Assembly: GCA_963921825.1 (NCBI GenBank)
Contig: OY997589.1
Location: forward strand, 56,522,959 to 56,586,958
DNA length: 64,000 bases
DNA from: Erodium maritimum
Taxonomy: Eukaryota > Streptophyta > Magnoliopsida > Geraniales > Geraniaceae
Direction: 5' to 3'
In this document: one piece after another, positions 1 through 10,587 of the stretch
How the letters are laid out: the number at the start of each line of letters is the position of its first letter
Numbering within the stretch: the first letter of the stretch is position 1
Translations under genes and position numbers: made by a program
The notes under the pieces: model-generated
What the model was told of the DNA's origin: nothing
The model's database searches: none
The model's input: the letters and a program-made list of their open reading frames with translations, nothing else

Positions 1-830
1 ATTTCATAAAACTTACATAATACATGCCGAGAAGTACTTTATTAAATAGTCTAGTAGCAGGTGACCTTCAAGGGTAAAAAATTGATTACATTTGACTGTA
101 ATCAATAACTAAAGACTCTTGGTAAACTAAAGGGTGGAAATCTGCAAAACAGTAAAAGTAACTCACTAATAATCTTAATTCAAATGCATACCTTGGATAT
201 TTAATGTTCTTGAATGGTTTGAAGGGTTGAATCTCCTTTGAAAATGATGAACAAAGTAGCTTCATTAATTCCTTGAAGAAGAGGCAAAAACAGATTTGTT
301 GAAGTCTTGAATTGCTCTTGAATGTCTTCTTGATTTGCCTTGGTGATCACGTCTTCTTGGAATTCCCCATGCTCTATGAGTGTAATTAAGCTCTCCACTT
401 GTTTGTTGAATTCTTCTCTTAATGCTCTAGTTCCTGACCTTGTCCTTGGTGCTAGTCGCATGCTTAAAATGTTGTTGATAGCTTCTTTCTCGGTGTTGTT
501 GATAGCTTCGTCCTTGGAGTTGCTATAGCTTCGATGTCCTCATCAGAGTTGACAGGTTCCTCCACCAATCTCTTCCTCCTAAGGTTGTTGTCATCCCTTT
601 TCACGACCATCCCTCCAACATTAGTAGATGACCTAAAAGAAGAATTTTCTACATGCTCCTTGGAGAAGGATGAGAATACAATTATTGAGGTTCTGTTCAC
701 TCTGATTGCTCCAGAGGCCCTTGCATGGAAAATATTTGTTATGGTCGACAAATTACTTACGTGCCTACGGTATAAGAAGGATATTATGCTGAAAGTGGTC
801 ACTAAAGCTTAGGGCCAGTTTGTAACAATA
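1..830 (-). pseudogene. Unrecognised coding-like relic, possibly retroelement gag debris
   Basis: Two adjacent minus-strand open stretches (about 201-461 and 464-802) share a charged, Arg/Lys/Glu-rich character. The first begins with an RTRSGTRALREEF-like segment that recalls the linker region of plant retroelement gag proteins. No catalytic motif is visible and the two frames are separated by a stop. I do not recognise the product; a decayed retroelement fragment is the likeliest reading given the repeats that follow directly. Confidence 0.25.
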
Positions 831-836
831 CCAAAT

Positions 837-1430
837 TGTTCGCCCCGAATCTGGTTTTGACCGGACTCGAGACGCAAACTTAAAATATATAAATAAAAGG
901 ACAATTTAAAATAGGTAAGTCTCAAAAATATAATAATAAACCAAAACGGAAGAGTCAACAGCTCATAAAACCAGTACATAAGGTTTAGTTCAAAAATAAC
1001 TGCACGTCTCTAGACCTACTAGACAAGACCCTCGCCAGCTCCCAAACTCAGATGTGTCCTGCTAGCACAAATCCCGCTCAACACCTGAAAGACAACAAGG
1101 GGGTGAGCTTTTTCTCAGGTTAAAAAGTAGTTAAGGTAATGAACATTGGCTCACTACCACGAGTAACCGTCCAATTAGGGCATACTAGTACAGCACAACT
1201 ACCTGCCAAACCTGGTCTCATAATCAACTTACAACGCCCTTAAACGACCACTTACACACAATAAAACATTAACCAAACAACAAAAGTACACACAAAAGCA
1301 ACCAGCACACGTCCCGTACCGCAGTCCCCGAACTACGCCGGCTGTACACATCCCGACTCCATCATATCATACCGGAAACGCACATCGGCCTAGATATCTT
1401 CCCGGAAACATCCCCGTAGGACACATATCA
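837..1430 (+). repeat. Fragment of the TGTCACGCCCC LTR family, plus orientation
   Basis: From 837 the sequence follows the first ~350 bp of the better-preserved copy at 42412: an eroded TGT-CGCCCCGAAT start, a TTGACCGGACTCGAGACG block, the CTCGCCAGC...GTCC block and a GGGGTGAGC block. Similarity fades after about 1130, and the far end near 1430 is set only by the start of an 18-bp tandem repeat. This fragment points towards the minus-strand copy at ~1510-2791. Confidence 0.55.
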
Positions 1431-1436
1431 TCGGGG

Positions 1437-1508
1437 TTGGGCCTACGGGTCGTATTGGGCCTACGGGTCGTATTGGGTCTAAGGGTTGTATTGGGCCTAA
1501 GGGTCGTG
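1437..1508 (+). repeat. 18-bp tandem repeat, four copies
   Basis: The unit TTGGGCCTACGGGTCGTA occurs at 1437, 1455, 1473 and 1491. Copies 1 and 2 are identical; copies 3 and 4 differ by a few substitutions. It lies at the junction between two opposed fragments of the same LTR family. Confidence 0.9.
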
Positions 1509-1509
1509 T

Positions 1510-2791
1510 TAACTAGCTCGCATATAGGATATGTTTAACTAGCGTAGCCTTGTAAACTGCGAACCACCTACGAGCCATGTTGTGCCGTAGTTGTTGGTAT
1601 GTCGTGCTGGTAGTATCGGGTCATGTCGTGCATGTAGGATTGTTTGTCGATTGTGTTGCTTGTATGTTCTGTGCTGTTAAACCGGTTAATAAATAACGAG
1701 CATGAAAACGAGTAGAGGCGAGCTTAGTGAGGCATATTAGAGTCTTGAACGATTTGATGCTATCTGTGTAATATGTGGGTTATGGGTTTTGAGAAATGGA
1801 TACCGGTTAAGCCGGTGGGGTTACCACGTTGAGGGTGGTGTCGGTAAGTGATGGTAAGTACGGGATGTTTGTGTGAGTATGTTCGGAATGTGATCGTGAT
1901 TGTGAGTGTGATTGTGATTGTGGGTACTTTGGTTACATGAGAAAGGTGGTTTCCCTACCTTCTGACCTTGAGTCGGTAAAACGTTGTGTCCCGCGAAGAG
2001 GTGGTTTCCCTACCTTCCGACTAGCACTCGGTAAAACGTTGTGTCCGTGATGAGGTTGTTCCGCGAAGAGGCGATTTCCCTGCCTTCCGTGTATCGGTAA
2101 AACGTTGTGTCCGCGATGAGGTCGACCGTCTATCCCGACTTTGTGTTGGGGAAGTTGCGTGCGGCTACGCCAGGACGAATGGGTTGCTCTCGAGACCGTG
2201 CAATGGTTACGAGTTGTGTGTGACTGCGATTGACTTGATTGTGATTGTTTGATAATGAGTTTCATGTGTGTGGTTTCGGTGTAATTGAAAGTATCGTCTT
2301 TGGGTTATCCGTGAGTCGGTCGTGAAAGTGTTCTGGACGGGGATTTACGGGATAGTTTGCGGTCGCGTAAAGTGAAGGGTGCTTAATTTGGGTTACATGT
2401 CTCGTTGTCGTCTTCTCCTTTAAATTGTTAAAAGTTAGTTTGGAAGCGTGCTAATACTACTTTATTGGGGCAAGTGTTGTGTATTTTCCTACTGAGCGTC
2501 AAGCTCACCCCTTACCATGTTTTCCACATGTGCTAGCTATGATTTGGATTAGAGGATATCGCGGAGCATGAGGCTAGCGAGAGTCCGGGAGTTGTTTTGA
2601 TTTTGGTCTTAGAGACGTATTGTTCATTTTTCGAATTCTGTATGTGACTGAGCGTAGGACTCAGTGTTTTGGATATTCTGTTGGTTTGTATTATTCCCCT
2701 TTTTGAAATATTAATTACTTTTAAACTGCTTTTATTTAATTTCACTAAGTCACGTCTCGAGTCTGGTCAATACCGGATTTGGGGCGTGACA
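1510..2791 (-). repeat. Fragment of the TGTCACGCCCC LTR family, minus orientation
   Basis: Read on the minus strand from 2791 this begins TGTCACGCCCCAAATCCGG and follows the copy at 42412: the GGGGTGAGCTTGACGCTCAG block (about 2480-2510), the TTTACCG/GGAAGG minisatellite (about 1930-2110), the TACCGACACCAC and ACCGGCTT...ACCGGTAT blocks (about 1800-1850) and the TTATTTATTAACCGG block (about 1680-1700). It is truncated at its other end and lacks the GC-rich distal part of the full copy. Confidence 0.7.
1927..2125 (-). repeat. Degenerate minisatellite inside the LTR fragment
   Basis: Three successive units, about 60-75 bp apart, each carry GGTGGTTTCCCTACCTTC (or a close variant), a variable spacer, then CGGTAAAACGTTGTGTCC. 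The same motif, reverse-complemented, is repeated at 43340-43680 in the longer copy of this family. Confidence 0.75.
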
Positions 2792-2807
2792 AGACTTGTG
2801 ACCATGA

Positions 2808-3290
2808 ACAAAAAGCACATAACGTTCGTGCTTTTCTTTTGTTCCCAGGAAGCTAAGGATTGGGTCCGACAAGGTGAACCTTGGAGCTTTGACAATGTAC
2901 CACTTATTCTAGAAGATATCATTAACCCGATAAGGGTGGAAATTCCCCGACTAGTTCGGATCCAATTATGGGTCCAAGCTAGGGGCATCCCACCCTTGGT
3001 CATGACCCAAGATACGAGGACCTTGATTGGAAACATCCTAGGACAATATGTGTAGGTCCTGTGTGACTAATGGGGATTCTACTAGGGAGCCAAAGTTCAT
3101 GTCCGTATCTGGATGCCCCTAGCTCGTCCGTTACGACGCTCAATAGTGCTCTGTTTTTAGGAAGTCTGACAACCGGTACGGGTGAGACTTACGTATGAGA
3201 GACTGCCCATCTTTTATTTCAATTGTGGGCGTATTTGGAATGTGGTTTGGGAATGTGATAGGGAGACGTCGAGAGTTCCCTAATTTGATA
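2808..3290 (+). pseudogene. DUF4283-like LINE ORF1 relic with degraded zinc knuckle
   Basis: The open stretch ending at 3055 reads like the DUF4283 domain of plant LINE ORF1 proteins: a WVRQGEPWSFDN block, then RIQLWVQARGIPPLVMT and a LIGNILG block (family: phrasing such as GPWLFDN ... FWVQVHGLP ... IGNVLG). After frame breaks, 3195-3260 encodes a knuckle-like segment (FNCGRI...WECD) in which the first Cys and the His of CX2CX4HX4C are lost. No reverse transcriptase follows. It is a short, broken relic. Confidence 0.5.
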
Positions 3291-4535
3291 TGTCATTGAC
3301 TGTGGAAAAGATAGATAAGTTAGGTCAAAATTTAACGACTGACTAGGTAAAAGTCCCATACCACCACCTCGAGTGCCTTAGGTTTTGAACATGTGACATC
3401 AAACATCTTACTTACTGTCCTACCATATCTAAGGACCGGATCCCTAGTAACACCAAACATCTTACTTAAGCCACAGGTAGGAAGGTTGGGTGAGACTTGG
3501 GATCGAGTTCTTCCCTAGTCTAGAGGGATTGTTATCCTTGTGACGGGACCTTTACACCCGTTAGTGGATTCCTTAGTTAGGGTGTGGTCAGGAAGAGGGC
3601 ATCTGCAAACGAACCACTCGAAGAACATACGAGGGTTGGTAAACAGCCCTGCCATATCTAATGATTAGTGAGCAGATATTAACATACCTTAGGAGGGAGG
3701 GCTCCTTGAATCTAATTGGTACTCATCTACCTTCTATTCAGACTTATGTTCAAACATACTCCTCACGAGAAACGACTCCTCAACATGGGATCAAGTAGCT
3801 TTCAGGCACCATCGTAGACATAATTCCTCATTTGGTTATGTCTTTACATTTTTTATCGTAGTCTATGTTACGGTTTCAAAACCGAATTTGTCTTCGGCAG
3901 TTGCTTCAGAGCTTATGAAGGGGGACGGGGTCGCCTGTTTTTTGTATTAGCTCTTTTCTTTTTGATTAATAACATAAAAATCTTTTTCTATAAAAAAAAT
4001 CTTAAATTAATGATTCCGATATTATTGTAATATTAATTAAGTAATATTAATCTAAAACTAATAAATCCGAGATTAACTAATCTTAATTAGAACTATTGAA
4101 ATATAAAATATTAAATTAAGAATAAAAAATTAATGTAATATTAAATTACGAAGTATTAAATTAAGAAAGCAAAAAATAATATAATCTTAAATAACTTAAT
4201 TATAAATTAAGAAACATTGAATAAATTAAAATACAAAATATGACCATCTAAATGTTGCATGCATAAAAAAAATGCCCTCTCTGTATGACTTGTGGTGCAT
4301 CCAATCGTGGCATTCCCCATTGATTGTGAGGTCGACGTCAGTTCAATCCTTTATGGATCGGATTGACATGAAACTTATGGGTACTCCAGTATTACCTCTT
4401 AGACCATGTTCGACTTCGAAGACCAGAAGTGATAGGGTTTCACCTCTAGCTTCGAAGAATAGAGGAAGGTCCTCACACTGGAAGGAGGTAGGAAGTTCGG
4501 CCTCGCATGGGCTCAACATTAAAATTCAAAATATG
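3291..4535. other. Non-genic stretch left of the copia array
   Basis: I see no gene here. 3291-3950 is mixed-composition repeat debris with many stops in all frames. 3950-4265 is extremely AT-rich, with many TTAAAT/ATATTA runs, and may act as a spacer or matrix-attachment-like tract. 4270-4535 is of normal composition and ends abruptly at the truncated LTR. Confidence 0.5.
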
Positions 4536-5007
4536 CTGGCCGTTATGGAAGCCCTGTTACGGACAACGTTAGGCTCAGGTCAAACTCAGTTGTTGACTAC
4601 ATAGCGATCACAAAGACTCCTTGGTCTAAGGATACATGACAAGCTACGACAATGAATATGTTCATGACCTGATCTATGGCACATATTCATATCGGGTCGT
4701 CCAATATCATGTCCCACATGATATCTATGATCAGACTCCGGAATCCCATTCCAATGACTAACAGAACGTAAGCCATAAAGAGCCATCTTTCATACTAGTC
4801 GCTTCGAGTGAAGCTTTGTTAACTAGGGACCCATCGAGTATGATCTATCTCGATCTATGGTTCTATTCGCATGGTGGGCATAGATCAGAGCACACATCGA
4901 TATATTACTCCAACACATAAGTAATATAAAGCCGCTTTAATTTTATTGCTAACGATGATATATACATTTGGACATTTAGGATTGAACTACGGGCACTAAG
5001 ACTAACA
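4536..5007 (-). repeat. LTR A, truncated (first LTR of the array)
   Basis: Matches the last 472 bp on the plus strand of the 1.69-kb LTR (element 5' part) and ends ACTAACA at 5007. The remaining ~1.22 kb is missing; similarity starts abruptly at 4536 with CTGGCCGTTATGG. It differs from the inner LTRs at 4691 (A for G) and 4746 (C for T). The outer boundary of the array, and any target duplication there, has been lost. Confidence 0.92.
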
Positions 5008-5022
5008 ATCTCCCACTTGCCC
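5008..5022 (-). promoter_or_regulatory. Polypurine tract, copy 1
   Basis: On the minus strand this reads GGGCAAGTGGGAGAT immediately before the LTR start TGTTAGTC, the usual copia plus-strand primer site (AAGTGGGAGA). Equivalent tracts sit at 11777-11791, 18545-18559 and 25313-25327. Confidence 0.85.
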
Positions 5023-5158
5023 TAGTTCCAATCTAAACTCCAATATGTACCCATCGACTTTACATGTCTAACATGTTCAGGCAGTGACACTGCCTTAGTC
5101 AAAGGGTTGGCTATGTTATCATCTGTTGCAATATAGGTTATCTTCACTTCACCTTATT

Positions 5159-5500
5159 TCAGTATTTCTCTGATGAGGTGGATACGCCGCAGTACATGTT
5201 TGGATTTGTTATGCGATCTGGGCTTTTAGCTTGCGCAATGGCCCTTGTGTTGTCGCAAAATGGATTCACCGGGCTGGATGGGTTTTTAATTACACCCAGC
5301 CCTGCCATGAATTTCCAAATCCACATAGCCTCCTTAGCTGCCTCTGCAGCATCCATGTACTTGGCCTCTGTCGTAGATTCGGCAATGGTATCTTGCTTTA
5401 CGCTCTCCCAGCTAAAGCTCTGCCATTCAGCGTAAACACATATCCTGACTGACTTCTAAAGTCATCTGGATTTGTCTTGGAAAACTAGTGTCTACTCATC
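5159..5500 (-). pseudogene. RNase H domain relic, copy 1
   Basis: The frame contains the typical copia C-terminal block: a serine/threonine stretch, EAKYMDAAEAAKEAMWIWKF, then a CDN...AIA segment (family: CDNQSAIALA). The open stretch ends at 5159 soon after; the usual following HIDIRYHFIRE block is degraded to an NPNMYCGVSTSSEKY-like end. Confidence 0.8.
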
Positions 5501-5627
5501 CTTCGACGACTAGTTCAGCATCATCTTTTCCCCGGGTCAAAATGATGTCTACTGGTACAACATAAGGCTTACGAGACGTCCAGTCTCATACATGTCATGG
5601 CATATATGATCGATCCTGCCCCTAGGC

Positions 5628-6576
5628 TCATAGGATTCTCATCATCCTTTTCAGCTCATCAGCTGTCTTAGGACACCGAGTCTTGCTGAGATAAATGCCA
5701 TGACTAGTGGGTAAGAGTACTTTCTTTGAATCGAGCATTAAGAACCTACTCAATGCCTTGTTCACATAGGTTCCCTGACTTAAATCCAAGACCCTCTTGG
5801 TGCGATCTCTACATATCTTAATTCCTAAGATATAAGAAGCATCGCCTAAGTCATTTATTGAAAAACACTTCCTCAACCAAGCTTAAGTCTCGTGCAAGGT
5901 TGGGATGTCGTTTTCAATGAGAATCAGAAAGGTAATCTTGCTCCCACTAGCCTTCTTATAAACGCAAGATTCATCCTCGTTCTTGATTAAGCCAAATCCA
6001 ATTACAGCTTCATCAAAACGAAGGATCCAACTCCGAGAAGTTCGTTTCAATCCATAAATGGATTTCAACAACTTATAAATCTTTCCTTTATTCTTCGGAT
6101 CGTCAAAACCTTTGGGCCGAGACATACAAACGTACTCAGTCAAATTTCCATTTAGGAAACGCGGTTTTGACATCCACTTTCCATATCTCGTAATTATGAT
6201 ACGCAGTTATGTCAAGAAGAATTTGGATCGATTTTGACCATAGCCACTAAGGAGAAGGTTTCCTCATAGTCAATCCATGCCTATAACCTTTCGCCACCAG
6301 TTGAGCTTTGTAGGTCAGAGGTTTGCCGTCCATGTCCATCTTCACCTTGAAGATCCATTTGCATCCGATGGTCCTCACACCATTGATGGGATCAACCGGT
6401 TCCCAGACTCGGTTGTCCGACATGGATTGCATTTCCTCCCTCATGGCTCCCAGCCATAACTCGGAGTCGGGCCCATCCACGACTTCTTGAAAGGTGGCTG
6501 GATCATCGTGATCCACCATGTCTTCATTGTCACCTCCGGATACCATATCTTGGAGGTGGAAGATTGATCCTTTCAA
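5628..6576 (-). pseudogene. Reverse transcriptase relic, copy 1, YVDD motif deleted
   Basis: Three pieces: 6576-6247 holds the RT N-terminus (EEMQSMSDNRVWEPVD, then GCKWIFKVKMDMDGK); 6173-5883 holds KLLKSIYGLKRTSRSW, corresponding to the family YGLKQASRQW block; 5876-5628 holds LRKCFSINDLGDASYILGI. Between FLIL and NDIPTL the expected YVDDILLI-type catalytic segment is absent and the sequence reads straight into IEND (5907-5918), which looks like a short in-frame deletion removing both catalytic aspartates. A stop at 5883 follows. Confidence 0.88.
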
Positions 6577-7090
6577 ATCGCCTTGGACCTTCCGGAATTG
6601 TAACAGTAATTGGTTCTTACTCTACGACAATCTCTGGCTCCTTTCTACTGGGTTATCAATTGGTTTAGACAGATCTGTACCATCCTGAATTTCTTCGAGA
6701 TGCACAGTCCTCCCAATGACGTATTTGGAAACAAAACTCCTTTTCCATAAAGACCCCACCCCAAGCGACGAACACCATGTTCTCACTGGGATTGTAGAAG
6801 TAGTATCCCCTTGTTGCTTTGGGATACCACACGAAGGTGCATATCTCAGATCTTGGTTCGAGCTTAGTCAAAACCAAATGTTTCACATAAGCCTCGCAAC
6901 CACAAATCTTTAGGAAGGACAAAGCGGGCATCATCCCATATCATTTTAAAATGGTGTCCCTTCCACACCCTTCGTCGAACCCCGATTCACTATGAATGCG
7001 GTCGTCTCTAGAGCATAATCCCATAAAGAGATTGGGAGATCAGTCCAACTAATAATGGAACGGACCATTGTCTAACAATGTCCGATTTCT

Positions 7091-7853
7091 CCGTTTGGCT
7101 ACACCTTTCATCTACAGTGTCCCAGGAGGAGTCCATTCCAAAAGGATCCCATTCTCTTTTAGATGATCTAATAACTCTGTGGTCAAGTATTTTCCACCTC
7201 GATCCAATCGAAGTGCCTTAATACCTTTGTCGAGCTGGTTTTCTACTTTAGTCTTAAACTCTTTGAATTTATCAAAAGCTTCAGACTTATGTCTCAGCGA
7301 ATAGACATAACCATATTTACTGTAATCATCAGTAAATGTGATAAAGTAGCTAAAACCTCTCCTGGCAAGTGAACTTATTGGTCTACACACATTCGAGTGT
7401 ATCAGCCCCTATAATTCACCCGCCCTTTCATCGCGATCGATAAAAGGGCACTTTAGTCATTTTGCCCATCAAACAAACCTTGCACCTATCGATCGAATGG
7501 AATTCGAATGAACCTGAAAGTCCGCACTTCTGAAGTGCTAATAGGTGCTTCTTGTTTATGCGACCTAAATGACAGTGCCTTAACAGAGTTAGGTTTAAAT
7601 CGTTGGATTTAGACCTATTGGTATTAACGGAATATATAGAACTTGAGGCATTGTTACCCATATCTAATATGTACAATCCTCCAACTAAGTCAGTACTTGT
7701 ATAAAACATATCATTGCATAGAACATTGAAAACTCCATTTCCAATATTAACATTATATCCTTCCTTGTCAAACACGGATACAGATATAATATTCCTACTA
7801 AAAGTAGGTATGCAATATACATTATACAATACTAAGACAAGGCCACTTGGCAA
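7091..7853 (-). pseudogene. Integrase relic, copy 1, zinc-site and DDE residues mutated
   Basis: The GAG-pre-integrase block has LRHCHLGRINKKHL in place of family LWHxRLGHINKK, so the second zinc-binding His is Arg (about 7560-7568); the CKVCLMGKMTKVPF half is kept. The core keeps FITFTDDYSKYGYVY and the LDRGGKYL aspartate, but after TPPGT comes a stop and then GVAKRRN where the family has GV(S/A)ERRN: the catalytic Glu is Lys (codon at 7094-7096). Confidence 0.88.
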
Positions 7854-7960
7854 AGCAAGACTATCCTACAACAGTTGCCACAACTCTGAAGTCCACTTCG
7901 TGCTTTCCAAACCTCTCCTACTTTCAGCCACCATATATAAGTGCATGTGTGAGATTCAGT

Positions 7961-7969
7961 CCTGGTATC
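7961..7969 (-). other. Protease active-site triad mutated to DTR, copy 1
   Basis: The minus strand reads SWVLDTRTESH where copia proteases have WVLDTGASSH. GATACCAGG replaces the Asp-Thr-Gly codons, so the invariant Gly is Arg. Confidence 0.85.
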
Positions 7970-8017
7970 TAATACCCATGAATCTTTGGAAGTAGAGAGA
8001 TGTAGCTCTATAGAGTT

Positions 8018-8161
8018 AATACCGGATGAAGGCACGGTCCCACCGCCCTTCCTTAGATCATCCAGGTTTCCTAATGAAGGCGCAGTCCTACTGCCCTTCT
8101 TCAGATCATCCACGCTATTTGATGAAGGCGCAGTCCCACTGCCCTTCTTCAGATCAGCCAT
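8018..8161 (-). repeat. 48-bp tandem repeat between zinc knuckle and protease, copy 1
   Basis: Three in-frame 16-residue repeats of the type (A/D)DLKKGSGTAPSxxxx. On the plus strand the units are marked by GAAGGCGCAGTCC...CTGCCCTTCTTCAGATCA blocks. The repeat is in all four internal copies (14787-14930, 21555-21698 and 28323-28466 by offset). Confidence 0.85.
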
Positions 8162-8525
8162 GAACTTCCTGTAATCCCGGTTCCAATGACCAGGCTATTG
8201 GCAATAGAAGCAGACATTCTCAGCTGTCTCATCTTTCCTGCCAAGTGCGCATGGGCCCCGCCCTTGCCACTTCCAATTCCCTTGTTGACCATCAGAATAT
8301 CCTTGGATCCCAGATCCCTGATATATTCATTTCAGCAATTAATGACACTTCATGTAACTCTGATATGGTCTTAGAGACAGCCTTGTCAAGGACATATTCT
8401 TTGCGTTCAGACTTCAGGACTATCCTCAAAATTCTGTACCAGTCCAAATAGTTTGTCCCATTTAGCTTGACCCTGTCAAGAATGGTTTTTAATGACAAAC
8501 TATTAATGTTCGCTGAATTTGCCAT

Positions 8526-10068
8526 TTGATCTACAACAGATAAAATTTAATCAGTAAACTGAATAAATTTTATGAAGATCAAGCTTAAACACCAACAATC
8601 GATTCTAAACCTTTAGAATCTGAAACCAAGATCCTTGATTCACTCGATTAAGCTGAACTAATGCTCACCACTTAATCGAGCTATGTAGGTAGGACTCCAT
8701 CCAATCACATCCAATGTGACTCTTGGCTAGGGTATGTACTTATGTACACGACTTACCCTATCTGTTACCCTAGCTCAACCTCAGGCTGAGAATCGTAGTC
8801 GGGTCCACCAATTTTCAACTATGGCTCGTCACTATGTAGGTGCTCCGCTAATGCGCACGACACCCACATATGTCGTCCAAACCTACTACCCCGCTTCCCC
8901 ATGGATGCTCCGCTAATGCGCACGACACCCATAGGACGGGGAGGTAGTAAGGTGTTGATGATTGGGAGGTACCGGACATGACCCGCTTTTACTTGTCCAG
9001 TTGTGTTCAAAACTTTGGCACATCCTAGATGCGATGAGCACATCAACTACATTCCAAATGCAATGATGCCTCAAATTACATCCAATGTAATTCTTCCTTT
9101 AAACCCGTCAACTACATCCAATGCAATGACGGTTCTAAGGGTTCACACACAAGGATTAAAATTCCAATTTTATCTTTGCATGTGAGGTGATATGCTCGGT
9201 AAATAAAGTTAAGCATGCAATTCTAAAACACATAGAATTAATCATGCATTAACTAAACCAAGCATAAAGCGATAAATGTGCACATAATATCCCCCTAAAC
9301 TAACTCCCACTAGCTTCTTGAGCTCCACCGACTCCAAGCCGATGCCAACACCCGAAAAGCCACCAAATGACCTTTTCGCCCTTTCTTCGTCTTGAGTAAA
9401 AAATTACAATTTAATACACGACTCGCAGGTCGGGAATAAATAAATATTACAAACAAGTGGTTCGACGACCACACCTTGAAAGAATAATTACACGCTAACT
9501 CTAACGGCTCGCAGGCCGTGAAAAGCGATAAATAATTAAATCGAGCTCGGGGCTATTATGTACACCATGCCAACATCACATCACACATCGTGTAATCAAA
9601 CAAGCATGTTATCAAACATCATGTGATTTTCCGGTTTTAATTAATAGCCAAGTTTCGAAAATTTTTGATGCTCGGTTTATCGAAACCGTTCAAAAATGAA
9701 ACTTTTGAACATTTGATCTTCGAGTTCGTCATGACGGTTCCAAACTCGTCATAACTAACAAAACGGTTTAGCCTTGGCATATCAACCATCCAATGGTCAT
9801 GCTTGGCCTAGCTCCGTCCAACGGAGCCCCGTTCGGTCCCGGTTTCGGCTCCCCGAGAGTCCCGCTCCCGAGACCCGAAAAATCAAAAAAATTTCAAAAT
9901 TTCCAGATTTGAAATAATTTTCAAAAATTCATTTTACATGCATTAAATCCATGAACAAGAATTTAAAACATGTCATCAAACAATTTAGCAAAACAACATG
10001 CCAAAAACGAAACTTTCAAGCAAAACCGAAACTTTGAACACCGTCTTGTGAATCCCGAAGGTAGCACG
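8526..10068 (-). other. Untranslated leader of the copia element, copy 1
   Basis: About 1.5 kb lies between the primer binding site and the gag start at 8525, long for a copia leader, with no convincing ORF. It contains a near-perfect 25-bp direct repeat (GCTCCGCTAATGCGCACGAC..., at 8842 and 8907, period 65) and repeated ACATCCAATG(C/T)AAT motifs at about 9040-9130. Regulatory or packaging signals may lie here, but nothing shows this directly. Confidence 0.6.
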
Positions 10069-10080
10069 GCTCTGATACCA
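10069..10080 (-). promoter_or_regulatory. Primer binding site (initiator tRNA-Met type), copy 1
   Basis: The minus strand reads TGGTATCAGAGC, complementary to the 3' end of plant initiator tRNA-Met, one base after the LTR end ...CCCAACA. Equivalent sites are at 16838-16849, 23606-23617 and 30374-30385. In copy 2 the base at 16834, just inside, differs (A for C). Confidence 0.92.
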
Positions 10081-10454
10081 CTGTTGGGTCTCGAGGTAGG
10101 GTTGGAGATGAACCAACTCGCAGCGGAAAATCAATAAAAACCAAGAGACGATTAAAACCATGAAACAACTAACAAAGAATGGATTCACAAGAGAAAAATT
10201 CAGCACTATCTCTTACCAAAACAAGAACACCGGTTAACGAATGATTGGCTTGAGTCTCCAAGACGCCTACGTATCCACATGGGAATCAAAGCCACGTAGT
10301 TCTTCTCTTTGAGGACTCAAGAACACAAAAATGGAGGAGGAAACTAGCCAAACCCGAAATGGCCATGGAAGAGGGAGAGAAAATGTGTTTCCTATTCTTG
10401 TCTTGTCTTTGTTATGTTGAAAAAAGATGACTTAAACATAAAAAAAAAAAAAAC

Positions 10455-10491
10455 CCATACTTGTCCAACTAAAGGCATGGGACAAGTATGG
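10455..10491. repeat. Inverted repeat (hairpin) in the LTR
   Basis: CCATACTTGTCC at 10455-10466 pairs perfectly with GGACAAGTATGG at 10480-10491, leaving a 13-nt loop. Present in LTRs B to E. Confidence 0.85.
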
Positions 10492-10587
10492 TGTCAAGTA
10501 AGGTGTAAATAGGACAAAGTATGGCAAGACAAGATTGGGTTAGGTGGTGAATCACCAACACCTTAATCCTTGTCTTGCTTACTTAGT

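Larger units (their letters stand above)
5159..8525 (-). pseudogene. copia gag-pol relic, array copy 1
   Basis: On the minus strand, in order: gag N-terminus (8525-8292, with an LNGTNYLDWYRILRI block), zinc knuckle (about 8180-8215), protease (about 7961-7980), GAG-pre-integrase and integrase (7853-7091), reverse transcriptase (6576-5628) and RNase H (about 5500-5159, with AESTTEAKYMDAAEAAKEAMW). This should be one polyprotein of about 1,300 residues but is cut by stops and frameshifts into at least eight pieces. Lethal changes: a stop in the knuckle and its last Cys changed to Tyr; protease DTG changed to DTR; integrase zinc-site His lost and catalytic Glu changed to Lys; RT YVDD motif deleted. 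No protein function is expected. Confidence 0.93.

Noticed and set aside
9985-10206. Open stretch of 73 codons on minus spanning the leader/LTR junction, present in every unit
   Set aside because: It crosses the primer binding site and LTR boundary, has no motif, and its recurrence only reflects the tandem units.
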